Shown: one piece after another, positions 26,983 to 35,090 of the stretch
How positions within the stretch are numbered: position 1 is the stretch's first letter
Layout of the letters: every line of letters starts with the position of its first letter
Assembly: GCF_023515955.1 (NCBI RefSeq)
Contig: NZ_CP097322.1
Coordinates: forward strand, 6,186,501-6,250,500
DNA: 64,000 bases
Reading direction: 5' to 3'
Source of the DNA: Streptomyces sp. RerS4
GTDB lineage: Bacteria > Actinomycetota > Actinomycetes > Streptomycetales > Streptomycetaceae
Program-made: the position numbers and the translations under genes
Notes under the pieces: generated by a model
Seen by the model: only the letters and a program-made list of their open reading frames with translations
What the model was told of the DNA's origin: nothing
Database searches by the model: none

Positions 26983-28338
26983 GTGCGGTTGACCATCCTC
27001 GGCGGGGGCGGATTCCGCGTCCCGCTCGTCTACGGGGCACTCCTCGGCGATCACGCCGAGGGGCGGGTGTCCCACGTGACGCTCTACGACGAGGACCCCG
27101 GCCGGCTCACCGCCATGGCCCGGGTCCTCGCGGACCAGGCCGCGGCCGTCGGGGCGAAGGACGCGCCCGAGGTCACCGCCACCGGGGACCTGGACGAGGC
27201 CCTGCGCGGCGCCGACTTCGTCTTCTCCGCCATCCGCGTCGGAGGCCTGGAGGGCCGCGCCGCCGACGAACGGATCGCCCTGGCCGAGGGGGTCCTCGGC
27301 CAGGAGACGGTCGGTGCGGGCGGGATCGCGTACGGCCTGCGGACGGTGCCGGTGGTGCGCGCGCTGGCCCGCAGGATCGCCCGTATCGCGCCCGAGGCGT
27401 GGGTCATCAACTTCACGAACCCGGCCGGCGTGGTCACCGAGGCGATGGCCGAGGAACTCGGGGACCGGGTCATCGGCATCTGCGACTCCCCGGTCGGCCT
27501 CGGCCGCCGGATCGCCCGCCTGCTCGGCGCGCGGCCCGAAGAGGCCTGGATCGACTACGTCGGCCTCAACCACCTCGGCTGGGTACGGGGCCTGCGCGTC
27601 GGCGGGCGCGACGAACTGCCCCGACTGCTGGCCGATCCCGAGGCGCTGGAGTCCTTCGAGGAGGGCCGGCTCTTCGGCGCCGAGTGGCTGCGCTCGCTGG
27701 GCGCCGTCCCGAACGAGTACCTCCACTACTACTACTTCAACCGTGACACGGTACGGGCGTACCAGGAGGTCAAGCAGACCCGCGGCGCCTTCCTGCGCGA
27801 CCAGCAGCGCGGCTTCTACGCCGAGGCCGGCCGCCCCGGGCAGGGCGCCGGGGCGGCGCTGGCCGCCTGGGACCGGACCCGGGCCGAGCGCGAGGCCACG
27901 TACATGGCCGAGAACCGTGAGGTGGCGGGGGTCGGCGAGCGCGAGGAGAGTGACCTGGAGTCCGGCGGGTACGAGCGGGTCGCGCTCGCGCTGATGCGGG
28001 CCATCGCCCGCGACGAACGCGCCACCCTGATCCTCAACGTCCGCAACCGCGCCACCCTGTCGGTGCTCGACGCGCACGCGGTGATCGAGGTGCCCTGCCT
28101 GGTCGACGCGAACGGCGCGCACCCGGTGGCCGTGGACCCGTTGCCGCTGCACGCGGTGGGCCTGGTGACCTCGGTCAAGGCGGTCGAGCGGGAGGTCCTC
28201 GCCGCCGCCGCGAGCGGCGCGCGGGCCGACGCCGTCAAGGCCTTCGCGCTGCACCCGCTGGTGGACTCGGTCGCGGTGGCCCGACGCCTGCTGGACGCGT
28301 ACGCGACGGAGCACCCGGGCCTGGCCTACCTGCGCTGA
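26983..28338 (+). CDS. GH4 family 6-phospho-beta-glucosidase-like enzyme
   Basis: A 451-residue glycoside hydrolase of family 4, which cleaves (often 6-phosphorylated) glycosides using NAD+ and a divalent metal. The Rossmann start is LTILGGGGFRVPLV, and NFTNPAGVVTEAM is the conserved Asn/Pro region. CDSPVG supplies the metal-binding Cys, and VGLNHLGWV the His. It resembles LicH/CelF-type enzymes. The GTG at 26983 is preferred over one at 26959 because the NAD-binding strand would otherwise follow an extra eight residues; both have G-rich upstream sequence. The substrate may be a disaccharide or non-phosphorylated glycoside, as no PTS genes are nearby. Confidence 0.9.
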   Translation: MRLTILGGGGFRVPLVYGALLGDHAEGRVSHVTLYDEDPGRLTAMARVLADQAAAVGAKDAPEVTATGDLDEALRGADFVFSAIRVGGLEGRAADERIALAEGVLGQETVGAGGIAYGLRTVPVVRALARRIARIAPEAWVINFTNPAGVVTEAMAEELGDRVIGICDSPVGLGRRIARLLGARPEEAWIDYVGLNHLGWVRGLRVGGRDELPRLLADPEALESFEEGRLFGAEWLRSLGAVPNEYLHYYYFNRDTVRAYQEVKQTRGAFLRDQQRGFYAEAGRPGQGAGAALAAWDRTRAEREATYMAENREVAGVGEREESDLESGGYERVALALMRAIARDERATLILNVRNRATLSVLDAHAVIEVPCLVDANGAHPVAVDPLPLHAVGLVTSVKAVEREVLAAAASGARADAVKAFALHPLVDSVAVARRLLDAYATEHPGLAYLR

Positions 28339-28395
28339 TACCGCGCGGGTGCCACCCGTACGGCCCTGTGCCGGATGCGCGGGGGCGGGGGCGCT

Positions 28396-30474
28396 GTGAG
28401 AGTGCGAGATGTGACCACTGCCCCCGCCGTCCCCCTCGCGGCGCCGCCCCTGCCGGACCGGCGGACGCGCAACGTCATCTTCGGGACGATCATGCTGGGC
28501 GTGCTGCTGGCCGCGCTCGACCAGACGATCGTCGGCACGGCGCTGCCCACGATCGTGGCCGATCTCGGCGGCGGCGACCACATGTCGTGGGTGGTCACGT
28601 CCTACCTGCTCGCGGAGACCGTCGCGACCGTGCTCGTGGGCAAGTTCGGCGACATGTTCGGCCGCAAGCTCATCTTCCAGATCTCGGCGGTCGTCTTCAT
28701 CACCGGCTCCTTCCTGTGCGGTCTCGCGGGCAACATGACCCTGCTCATCCTGTGGCGGGGCGTGCAGGGCATCGGTGCCGGCGGTCTGATGGTCACCGCC
28801 ATGGCGCTGATCGCCGATGTGGTGCCGCTGCGCGAAAGGGGCACGTACCAGGGCGCGATCGGCGCCGTCTTCGGCGTCTCGACCGTCATCGGCCCCCTGC
28901 TGGGCGGCCTGTTCACCGACCACCTGACCTGGCGTTGGTGCTTCTACGTCAACGTCCCCATCGCGATCCTCGTCGTCATCGCGGCGGCGCGCACGATCCC
29001 CGCGGTGCGGACCGTCGGGCGGCCGGTCATCGACTACCTGGGCATCGCGCTGGTGGCGATCGGTTCGAGCGCGCTCATCCTCGCCACGAGCTGGGGCGGC
29101 AACGAATACGCCTGGAACTCCGCCGTGATCATCGGCCTGTTCGCGGGCGGCGCCGTGGCGCTGGGGCTCTTCTGCCTCGCGGAGGTGCGGGCCGCGGAAC
29201 CGATGCTGCCGATGCGATTGTTCCGCAACCCGGTCTTCACCGTCTGCTCGGTGCTGAGCTTCGTCGTCGGCTTCGCGATGCTCGGCGCGTTGACCTTCCT
29301 GCCGACCTACCTCCAGTACGTGGACGGGGATTCGGCCACCGTCTCGGGCGTCCGAACGCTGCCGATGGTCATCGGCCTGCTGATCGCCTCCGTCTTCAGC
29401 GGCAACGTCACCAGCAAGACGGGCCGGTACCGGATCTTCCCGATCGTCGGCTGCGCGGTGATGGGAGCCGGGCTGTACCTGCTGTCCCTGATGGGACCGG
29501 GGACCGACGCCTGGCTGGAATCGCTGTACATGTTCGTCCTCGGTGTCGGCATCGGCCTGTGCATGCAGGTGCTGACCATCGCCGTACAGAACACCGTGGA
29601 CTACGCGGACCTCGGCACCGCCACCTCCGGCGTGACCTTCTTCCGTACGCTCGGCAGCTCCTTCGGCACCGCGGTCTTCGGGACCATCTACGCCAACACC
29701 CTCGGGCCGACGCTGACGACGGCCGTCGCCGACGCCGCCCGGACCACCGGGGCGGACCCGGCGTCGCTGGGCGCGGCGGCGCAGAGCCCGCAGGGGGTGC
29801 GCGGCCTGGAACCGGCCGCCGCCGCCCCGGTGATCGGCGCGTACGCGGACACCCTCCAGACGGTGTTCCTGTGGACGGTGCCGGTGGCGGTGATCGGCTT
29901 CGTCGTCGCGCTGTTCCTCAAGCAGGTCCGGCTGCGGGACTCCGCGCGGGCCGGCTCCACGGACATGGGCGACGGGTTCGCCTCGCCGGCCACGGCCTCC
30001 GGGGACTCGGCGAAGCTGCTGGAGCTCGCGGTCGGCAAGCTGGTGCGGAACATGGGGCCGGACACCGCCCGCGCCATCGTGAACGGCTCCGACACACGGC
30101 TGGACATCGCCGGCGCGTGGGCGGTCATGCAGGTGGACCTGCTGACCCGGACGGTCGGCCACGCGGGCCTGGGCATGGTGGCCGCGCGGCGGTCTGTGCC
30201 GCCGGAGGTGCTCCTGCCGGTGTTCGACCGCATGGCGGAGGAGGGGTACCTGACGCGGCAGAACGGATTCTTCTCGCTCACCGAGGCCGGGCAGCGGGAG
30301 GCCGACGTCATCTCGGCGGCGTGGGCGCGCTGGCTCGGCGACCGGCTGGAGCAGGACCGGGGGCGCCCGCGCAGCGCCGAACTGCGGGTGGCGGCGGACG
30401 CGATCGCCAAGCGGCTGCTGGCGGAGGACCTGCGGGAGGGCAACTTCGCGCCGGTGCGCGTCGGGCGGCTCTGA
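28396..30474 (+). CDS. DHA2-type MFS multidrug exporter with C-terminal winged-helix-like domain
   Basis: A 692-residue exporter. The first 530 residues have 14 helices and DHA2/EmrB motifs: LDQTIVGTALPTIVADLGG, the A motif GKFGDMFGRK, RGVQGIGAGGL and the C motif GAVFGVSTVIGPLLGG. After residue 540 comes a soluble domain with VMQVDLLTRTVGHAG, RRSVPPEVLLPVFDRMAEEG and a recognition-like helix YLTRQNGFFSLTEAGQREAD. This resembles a MarR-type winged helix and is an extension seen in some Streptomyces transporters. The start is uncertain: GTG at 28396 has GGGGGC before it, while the ATG at 28375 lacks a ribosome binding site. It probably exports hydrophobic drugs by proton antiport. Confidence 0.88.
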   Translation: MRVRDVTTAPAVPLAAPPLPDRRTRNVIFGTIMLGVLLAALDQTIVGTALPTIVADLGGGDHMSWVVTSYLLAETVATVLVGKFGDMFGRKLIFQISAVVFITGSFLCGLAGNMTLLILWRGVQGIGAGGLMVTAMALIADVVPLRERGTYQGAIGAVFGVSTVIGPLLGGLFTDHLTWRWCFYVNVPIAILVVIAAARTIPAVRTVGRPVIDYLGIALVAIGSSALILATSWGGNEYAWNSAVIIGLFAGGAVALGLFCLAEVRAAEPMLPMRLFRNPVFTVCSVLSFVVGFAMLGALTFLPTYLQYVDGDSATVSGVRTLPMVIGLLIASVFSGNVTSKTGRYRIFPIVGCAVMGAGLYLLSLMGPGTDAWLESLYMFVLGVGIGLCMQVLTIAVQNTVDYADLGTATSGVTFFRTLGSSFGTAVFGTIYANTLGPTLTTAVADAARTTGADPASLGAAAQSPQGVRGLEPAAAAPVIGAYADTLQTVFLWTVPVAVIGFVVALFLKQVRLRDSARAGSTDMGDGFASPATASGDSAKLLELAVGKLVRNMGPDTARAIVNGSDTRLDIAGAWAVMQVDLLTRTVGHAGLGMVAARRSVPPEVLLPVFDRMAEEGYLTRQNGFFSLTEAGQREADVISAAWARWLGDRLEQDRGRPRSAELRVAADAIAKRLLAEDLREGNFAPVRVGRL

Positions 30475-30492
30475 GGGCCCGTCCGGCAGCGG

Positions 30493-30996
30493 TCAGGCGC
30501 CCGCGCTCGGGTAGTCGTACGAGGGCACGTGCGGCAACGCCGTGAGGTCGGGCCGCCACGCGCGCAGGACGGCCGCCGAAGGCGCGTAGAGCTCCGCCGG
30601 GATCTCCGTCGGGGCGAACCACCGCCAGCGGGAGATCTTGTGGGGCTCGGTGACGGTGGGCGTGCCCGAGGCGGAGCGGGTGAGCGCGGCGGCCGTCAGG
30701 CGGGTCAGGGGCGCGGCGGCGTCGATCTGCACGGCGAGCACCGCGATGTCGCGCGGGTCGGCCCGCAGTGACGTCTCCTCGGCGAGTTCACGGGCGGCTG
30801 CCGCCTCGAAGCCCTCACCCGGGTCCACCTTGCCGCCGGGCAGTTCCCAACGGCCGTCGTGCGCCTGGCCGAGCAGGAGTCGGCCGTCGGCCGCCAGGAC
30901 GATCAGCCCGACGCCGACGACGGCGTTCGGCTGGGGGACGGCGCGTTCGCGGGGGTGGGGGGTGGTGGCGTCGGGGGTGTCGTTCGTGTCGGTCAT
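30493..30996 (-). CDS. NUDIX hydrolase
   Basis: A 167-residue NUDIX enzyme. The NUDIX box fits the GX5EX7REUXEEXGU pattern as GGKVDPGEGFEAAAARELAEETS, located near residues 50-72 (written here only in part as GGKVDPGEGFEAAA plus RELAEET). The fold then ends with WRWFAPTEIPAELYAPS. It likely hydrolyses a nucleoside diphosphate derivative; the short form and the VGVGLIVLAADGRLLLGQAH lead resemble 8-oxo-dGTP or NADH-type hydrolases, but substrate cannot be assigned. The ATG at 30996 is chosen; an ATG pair at 31005-31008 upstream adds four residues. Neither has a good ribosome binding site. It converges on the MFS gene. Confidence 0.88.
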   Translation of the reverse strand: MTDTNDTPDATTPHPRERAVPQPNAVVGVGLIVLAADGRLLLGQAHDGRWELPGGKVDPGEGFEAAAARELAEETSLRADPRDIAVLAVQIDAAAPLTRLTAAALTRSASGTPTVTEPHKISRWRWFAPTEIPAELYAPSAAVLRAWRPDLTALPHVPSYDYPSAGA

Positions 30997-31241
30997 GGCC
31001 CACATCATGTGTCACACGGGAGCCGTCGGGCACGACCCTCCCTGATGTGCCGGATGTGTGCACGGATATCGGATGGTTGTGCGGGCCTCGGTCGGGGGTG
31101 GTGCGCGCGGGCTCTTCGGCCGGCGGCGTACCGCGTGGGCGCGGCCGGGCGCCGGGGCGGCTCCGAGCATCGGTTGGCGCGGGCCGGCTGCCGGCCGGGC
31201 ACCGTCGAGCGGCACCGTACCGGCGGCGGCGCCGGGCGGGG

Positions 31242-32312
31242 TCACGGGGTGGGTGTGCCGAGCACCTCGCCCAGGTCGTAGCCGACCACTTCCTCCAGTT
31301 GGGCGTAGGTGCAGCTCTCGGGGGTGCGGTCGGGGCGCCAGCGGGCGAACTGGGCGGTGTGGCGGAAGCGGTCGCCCTCCATGTGGTCGTAGCGCACCTC
31401 GCAGACCCGCTCGGGGCGCAGGGGCACCCAGGACAGGTCCTTCTTGCCCGTCCAGCGGCTCTGTGCGCCGGGGAGGCGGGCGCTCTCGTGCGCGGCCTCC
31501 TCGGCCCAGGCGGCCCAGGGGTGGCCGGCGGCGTCGGGCATGCGCAGCGGGGCGAGTTCCTCGACCAGTTCGGCCCGGCGCTTCGCGGTGAAGGCGGCGC
31601 AGACGCCGACGTGCTGGAGCGCGCCGTGGGTGTCGTACAGCCCGAGGAGGAGCGATCCGACAATCGGACCGCTCTTGTGGAAACGGAAACCCGCGACGAC
31701 GACGTCGGCCGTACGCTCGTGCTTGATCTTGAACATGAGTCGGGCATCGGGCCGGTAGGGGAGGTCGAGGGGCTTCGCGATCACCCCGTCCAGCCCGGCG
31801 CCCTCGAACTGCTCGAACCACTGGCGCGCGAGCGCGAGGTCGGTGGTCGCGGGCGCGAGATGGACGGGGGGCCGTGCGGTGGACAAGGCATGGACGAGCA
31901 GCTCGCGGCGCTCGTCGAGCGAAGTGTCGAGGAGGGCTTCGTCACCGAGGGCGAGCAGGTCGAAGACGATGAAGGAAGCGGGGGTGGTCCGCGCCAGCAG
32001 CTTCACGCGGGAGGCGGCCGGGTGGATCCGCTCGGTGAGCCGGTCGAAGTCGAGACGCCCGTCGTGGACGATCACGACCTCGCCGTCCACCACGCAGCGG
32101 GCCGGCAGGTTCGCCTTCAGGGCATCCGCCAGCTCGGGAAAGTACCGGGCGAGGCTCTTGCCCGTACGGCTGCCGATCTCGATCTCGTCACCGTCGCGGT
32201 GCACGATCGCCCGGAAGCCGTCCCACTTGGCCTCGTACTGCATCCCCGGCGGGATCTTCGCCACGGACTTGGCGAGCATCGGCTTCACGGGGGGCATCAC
32301 CGGCAGATCCAT
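31242..32312 (-). CDS. ATP-dependent DNA ligase (LigC/LigD-type)
   Basis: A 356-residue ATP-dependent DNA ligase. The adenylation lysine is in YEAKWDGFR (residues 26-34). Other motifs are SRTGK, VVDGEVVI, SFIVFDLLAL, DGVIAKPLDLPY and the final lysine motif FKIKHERT. An OB-fold follows. The length and the early start, PVKPMLAKSVAKIPPGM, match the short ligases linked to bacterial end joining. It diverges from a LigD-type polymerase gene with 74 bases between starts, so the two LigD activities are split across two genes here. No Ku gene is in the window. Confidence 0.92.
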   Translation of the reverse strand: MDLPVMPPVKPMLAKSVAKIPPGMQYEAKWDGFRAIVHRDGDEIEIGSRTGKSLARYFPELADALKANLPARCVVDGEVVIVHDGRLDFDRLTERIHPAASRVKLLARTTPASFIVFDLLALGDEALLDTSLDERRELLVHALSTARPPVHLAPATTDLALARQWFEQFEGAGLDGVIAKPLDLPYRPDARLMFKIKHERTADVVVAGFRFHKSGPIVGSLLLGLYDTHGALQHVGVCAAFTAKRRAELVEELAPLRMPDAAGHPWAAWAEEAAHESARLPGAQSRWTGKKDLSWVPLRPERVCEVRYDHMEGDRFRHTAQFARWRPDRTPESCTYAQLEEVVGYDLGEVLGTPTP

Positions 32313-32386
32313 ACCTGGATTCTGCGGTGCCGCGTCCGGACGCGCCCGGTGTGCGCACCCGGCCGGGCCCGCCTACCGTGGCGCAC

Positions 32387-33406
32387 ATGGGTGCTGCGGG
32401 TGGTGCGATCGAGCTCGAAGCCGGCGGGCGGACGGTACGGCTGTCCAGCCCGGACAAGATCTACTTTCCGGAGCGGGGCCTCACCAAGAGGGACGTCGCC
32501 GAGTACTACCTCGCCGTCGCGGACGGGATCACCCGCGCCCTGCGCGACCGGCCCACGACCCTGGAGCGGTTCCCGGAGGGGGTGGAGGGCGAGTCCTTCT
32601 TCCAGAAACGGGCCCCGAAGAACCTGCCCGACTGGATCCCGACCGCGCACATCGCCTTCCCCAGCGGCCGCACGGCCGACGAGATCTGCCCGACCGAGCC
32701 GGCCGCCGTCCTGTGGGCCGCGAACCTCGGCTGCCTCACCTTCCACCCCTGGCCGGTACGGCGCGAGGACACCGACCGACCCGACGAGCTGCGCATCGAC
32801 CTGGACCCGCAACCGGGCACCGACTACCACCACGCGGTGGCCGCCGCCCACGAACTGCGCGGCCTGCTGGAGGAACTGGGGTTGCGGGGCTGGCCCAAGA
32901 CCTCCGGCGGGCGGGGCCTGCACGTGTTCGTGCCGATCGAGCCGCGCTGGACGTTCGCCGAGGTCCGCCGCTGTGCGATCGCCCTGGGCCGGGAGCTGGA
33001 GCGACGCATGCCCGGCAAGGTCACCACCGCCTGGTGGAAGGAGGAGCGCGGCGAGCGGATCTTCGTCGACTACAACCAGACCGCCCGCGACCGGACCATC
33101 GCCTCGGCCTACTCCGTCCGCCCGCGCCCCCACGCCCCGGTCTCGGCGCCGCTGCGGTGGGAGGAGGTGGGCGAGGTGGAGCCGCGCGATTTCGACATCG
33201 TGACGATGCCGGCCCGCTACGCCGAGGTGGGCGACCTGCACGCCGACATGGACGATCATGCCTTCAGCCTGGAGCCGGTACTGGAACGGGCGGACCGCGA
33301 CGAACACGACCACGGCCTCGGCGACATGCCCTACCCCCCGGACTACCCCAAAATGCCGGGCGAACCCAAACGCGTCCAACCCAGCCGCGCGAAGCACAAG
33401 GACTGA
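32387..33406 (+). CDS. ligD: LigD-type polymerase/primase domain protein
   Basis: A 339-residue protein equivalent to the polymerase (PolDom) part of LigD, an archaeo-eukaryotic primase-like enzyme that adds nucleotides during non-homologous end joining. Motifs: the metal site IDLDPQPG, the TSGGRGLHVFVPI segment, and the catalytic FVDYNQTARDRTIASAYSVRP. The start ATG at 32387 has only a weak upstream site, so the message may be nearly leaderless. The C-terminal 50 residues are acidic then basic and polar. It diverges from the ATP-dependent ligase at 31242-32312; the pair would make a split LigD. No phosphoesterase domain is present. Confidence 0.93.
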   Translation: MGAAGGAIELEAGGRTVRLSSPDKIYFPERGLTKRDVAEYYLAVADGITRALRDRPTTLERFPEGVEGESFFQKRAPKNLPDWIPTAHIAFPSGRTADEICPTEPAAVLWAANLGCLTFHPWPVRREDTDRPDELRIDLDPQPGTDYHHAVAAAHELRGLLEELGLRGWPKTSGGRGLHVFVPIEPRWTFAEVRRCAIALGRELERRMPGKVTTAWWKEERGERIFVDYNQTARDRTIASAYSVRPRPHAPVSAPLRWEEVGEVEPRDFDIVTMPARYAEVGDLHADMDDHAFSLEPVLERADRDEHDHGLGDMPYPPDYPKMPGEPKRVQPSRAKHKD

Positions 33407-33509
33407 CCGCCGGCAGGCGGCCGGGCTGCACGGCCGGGGCGCACGGCTTGCGCGCTCGTGTTGATCGGGTGTTGATCGGACGTCCATCCCGGCGGGTCAG
33501 GATCGGCGC

Positions 33510-33755
33510 ATGTCGATGAACATGACCACCGCCCCCGCCTGGTACGACCTCGCCCTGTGCGCGCAGACGGGGCCCAGCTTCTTCTTCCCGGAGCCGGGCT
33601 CCTCGCTCACGGACGCGAAGCGGCTGTGCGGGGCGTGCGAGGGGCGGGCGGCCTGCCTGGAGTACGCGCTCGCGAACGACGAGCGCTTCGGGGTGTGGGG
33701 CGGGCTCTCGGAGTCCGAGCGGCGCGCCCTGCGGCCGGAGACCGTAAGGGGCTGA
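33510..33755 (+). CDS. WhiB-family transcriptional regulator
   Basis: An 81-residue WhiB-like iron-sulfur protein. The four cluster cysteines are Cys17, then Cys40-X2-Cys43-X5-Cys49. GVWGG follows near residue 68, then the basic-polar tail SESERRALRPETVRG that contacts DNA or the sigma factor. WhiB proteins hold a [4Fe-4S] cluster that reacts with O2 or NO and usually bind the primary sigma factor. The ATG at 33510 is one of two near starts (a second ATG is two codons later). A strong hairpin follows the stop. Which Wbl subgroup it belongs to is uncertain. Confidence 0.93.
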   Translation: MSMNMTTAPAWYDLALCAQTGPSFFFPEPGSSLTDAKRLCGACEGRAACLEYALANDERFGVWGGLSESERRALRPETVRG

Positions 33756-33763
33756 CGCGCGCC

Positions 33764-33798
33764 GCCCCCCGGCCGGAGCGGGGCTCCGGCCGGGGGGC
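33764..33798. terminator. 16-bp hairpin between whiB-like gene and desaturase gene
   Basis: GCCCCCCGGCCGGAGC (33764-33779) pairs perfectly with GCTCCGGCCGGGGGGC (33783-33798) around GGG. It is nine bases after the WhiB-like stop, and probably serves both convergent genes. Confidence 0.8.
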
Positions 33799-33867
33799 GC
33801 GCGGGGTCGTCAGCGCGGGGTCGTCAGCGCGGGGTCGTCAGCGCGGGGTCGTCAGCGCGGGTCGTCA
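33799..33867. repeat. Five-copy 14-bp tandem repeat ending in a stop codon
   Basis: The unit GCGCGGGGTCGTCA is repeated at 33799, 33813, 33827 and 33841, with a fifth copy at 33855 that is one G short. Each copy ends in TCA, the reverse of TGA. The last is the actual stop of the desaturase gene on the minus strand. The array directly abuts the hairpin at 33764-33798. Confidence 0.9.
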
Positions 33868-34836
33868 GGCCTTGCGGGCGGCGAGGCGGGCGGCGCGGGC
33901 CGCAAGGCGCTCGTCGAACTTGGCGGCCTCGGCGTCCAGGCCGTTCATGAACAGCCCCAGCTCCTCCTGGGCCTTTTGGCCCTCCGGGCCCAGACCGTCG
34001 ATGTCCATGATCTTCAGGAAGCGGATCACGGGGCTCAGCACGTCGTCGTGGTGGATCCGCAGGTTGTAGACCCCGCCGATCGCCATCTGCGCGGCCATCC
34101 GCTCGAAGCCGGGCATGCCGTGACCGGGCATCCGGAAGTTCACGACCACGTCGCGCACGGCCTGCATCGTCAGGTCCGGGGCGATCTCGAAGGCCGCGCC
34201 CAGCAGGTTGCGGTAGAAGATCATGTGCAGGTTCTCGTCCTGCGCGATGCGGGCCAGCATCCGGTCGCAGACCGGGTCACCGGACTGGTGGCCGGTGTTG
34301 CGGTGCGAGATGCGGGTCGCGAGCTCCTGGAAGGCCACGTACGCCACCGAGTGCAGCATCGAGTGGCTGTTGTCGGACTCGAAGCCCTCCGACATGTGCT
34401 GCATCCGGAACGCTTCCAGCTTGTCCGGGTCCACGGCGCGCGAGGCCAGCAGGTAGTCGCGCATCACGATGCCGTGCCGGCCCTCCTCGGCGGTCCAGCG
34501 GTGCACCCAGGTGCCCCAGGCGCCGTTGCGGCCGAAAAGCGTCGCGATCTCGTGGTGGTAGCTGGGGAGGTTGTCCTCGGTCAGCAGGTTGACCACGAGC
34601 GCGATCTTGCCGATGTCCGTGACCTTGGACTGCTGGGGATCCCAGGCCTCGCCGTCCTCGAAGAAGCCGGGGAAGTTCCGGCCGTCGCTCCACGGGACGT
34701 ACTCGTGCGGCATCCAGTCCTTGGTGACCTTCAGGTGGCGGTTGAGCTCTTTTTCGACCACCTCTTCCAGCGCGTACAGCAGCTTGGCGTCGGTCCACGC
34801 CTGCGAGCTGCCGAGGTGGGGAGAGGTGATCGTCAC
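33865..34836 (-). CDS. Acyl-ACP desaturase (stearoyl-ACP desaturase-like)
   Basis: A 323-residue soluble di-iron desaturase that introduces a double bond into acyl-ACP (or acyl-CoA). The di-iron ligands fall in the two E-X2-H motifs WTAEEGRHG and AQDENLHM, as in DesA-type enzymes. The preceding helix has VVNLLTEDNLPSYHHEIATLF. The start is the GTG at 34836, with AGGAG five to six bases upstream. The gene is monocistronic. A cluster of TACGG palindromes precedes it, suggesting repression by a TetR-type lipid sensor. Its stop is embedded in a 14-bp tandem repeat. Confidence 0.93.
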   Translation of the reverse strand: MTITSPHLGSSQAWTDAKLLYALEEVVEKELNRHLKVTKDWMPHEYVPWSDGRNFPGFFEDGEAWDPQQSKVTDIGKIALVVNLLTEDNLPSYHHEIATLFGRNGAWGTWVHRWTAEEGRHGIVMRDYLLASRAVDPDKLEAFRMQHMSEGFESDNSHSMLHSVAYVAFQELATRISHRNTGHQSGDPVCDRMLARIAQDENLHMIFYRNLLGAAFEIAPDLTMQAVRDVVVNFRMPGHGMPGFERMAAQMAIGGVYNLRIHHDDVLSPVIRFLKIMDIDGLGPEGQKAQEELGLFMNGLDAEAAKFDERLAARAARLAARKA

Positions 34837-34862
34837 GGGTGCTCCTGGGGACAAAGCGAATT

Positions 34863-34896
34863 ACCTACGGTTCCGTAGCCTACGGAGTCGTAGGTT
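34863..34896. promoter_or_regulatory. Nested TACGG palindromes upstream of the desaturase
   Basis: CTACGG-TT-CCGTAG (34865-34870 and 34873-34878) and CCTACG-GAGT-CGTAGG (34879-34884 and 34889-34894) lie back to back. The outer ACCTACG (34863-34869) and CGTAGGT (34889-34895) are also complementary. Two dimers of a TetR-type regulator could bind. The site begins 27 bases before the GTG of the desaturase. Confidence 0.65.
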
Positions 34897-35090
34897 AAGC
34901 GCGACATCAAGGCCAGCCAAGCCCCGCCCGTACCTATGCCCGGTTACATCCGGTTATCTATGCAGTTTGAGGGGTCGCCGAAGGGGCAAAGGGGGGCGAG
35001 AATCACGCCGGAAGGTGGTCCGCGGTTCCCGCCTTGACGGCCGGGATCCGGATTCCGGATCCCGGCCGCCCGTGCCCGGCCGGGTCGTGC

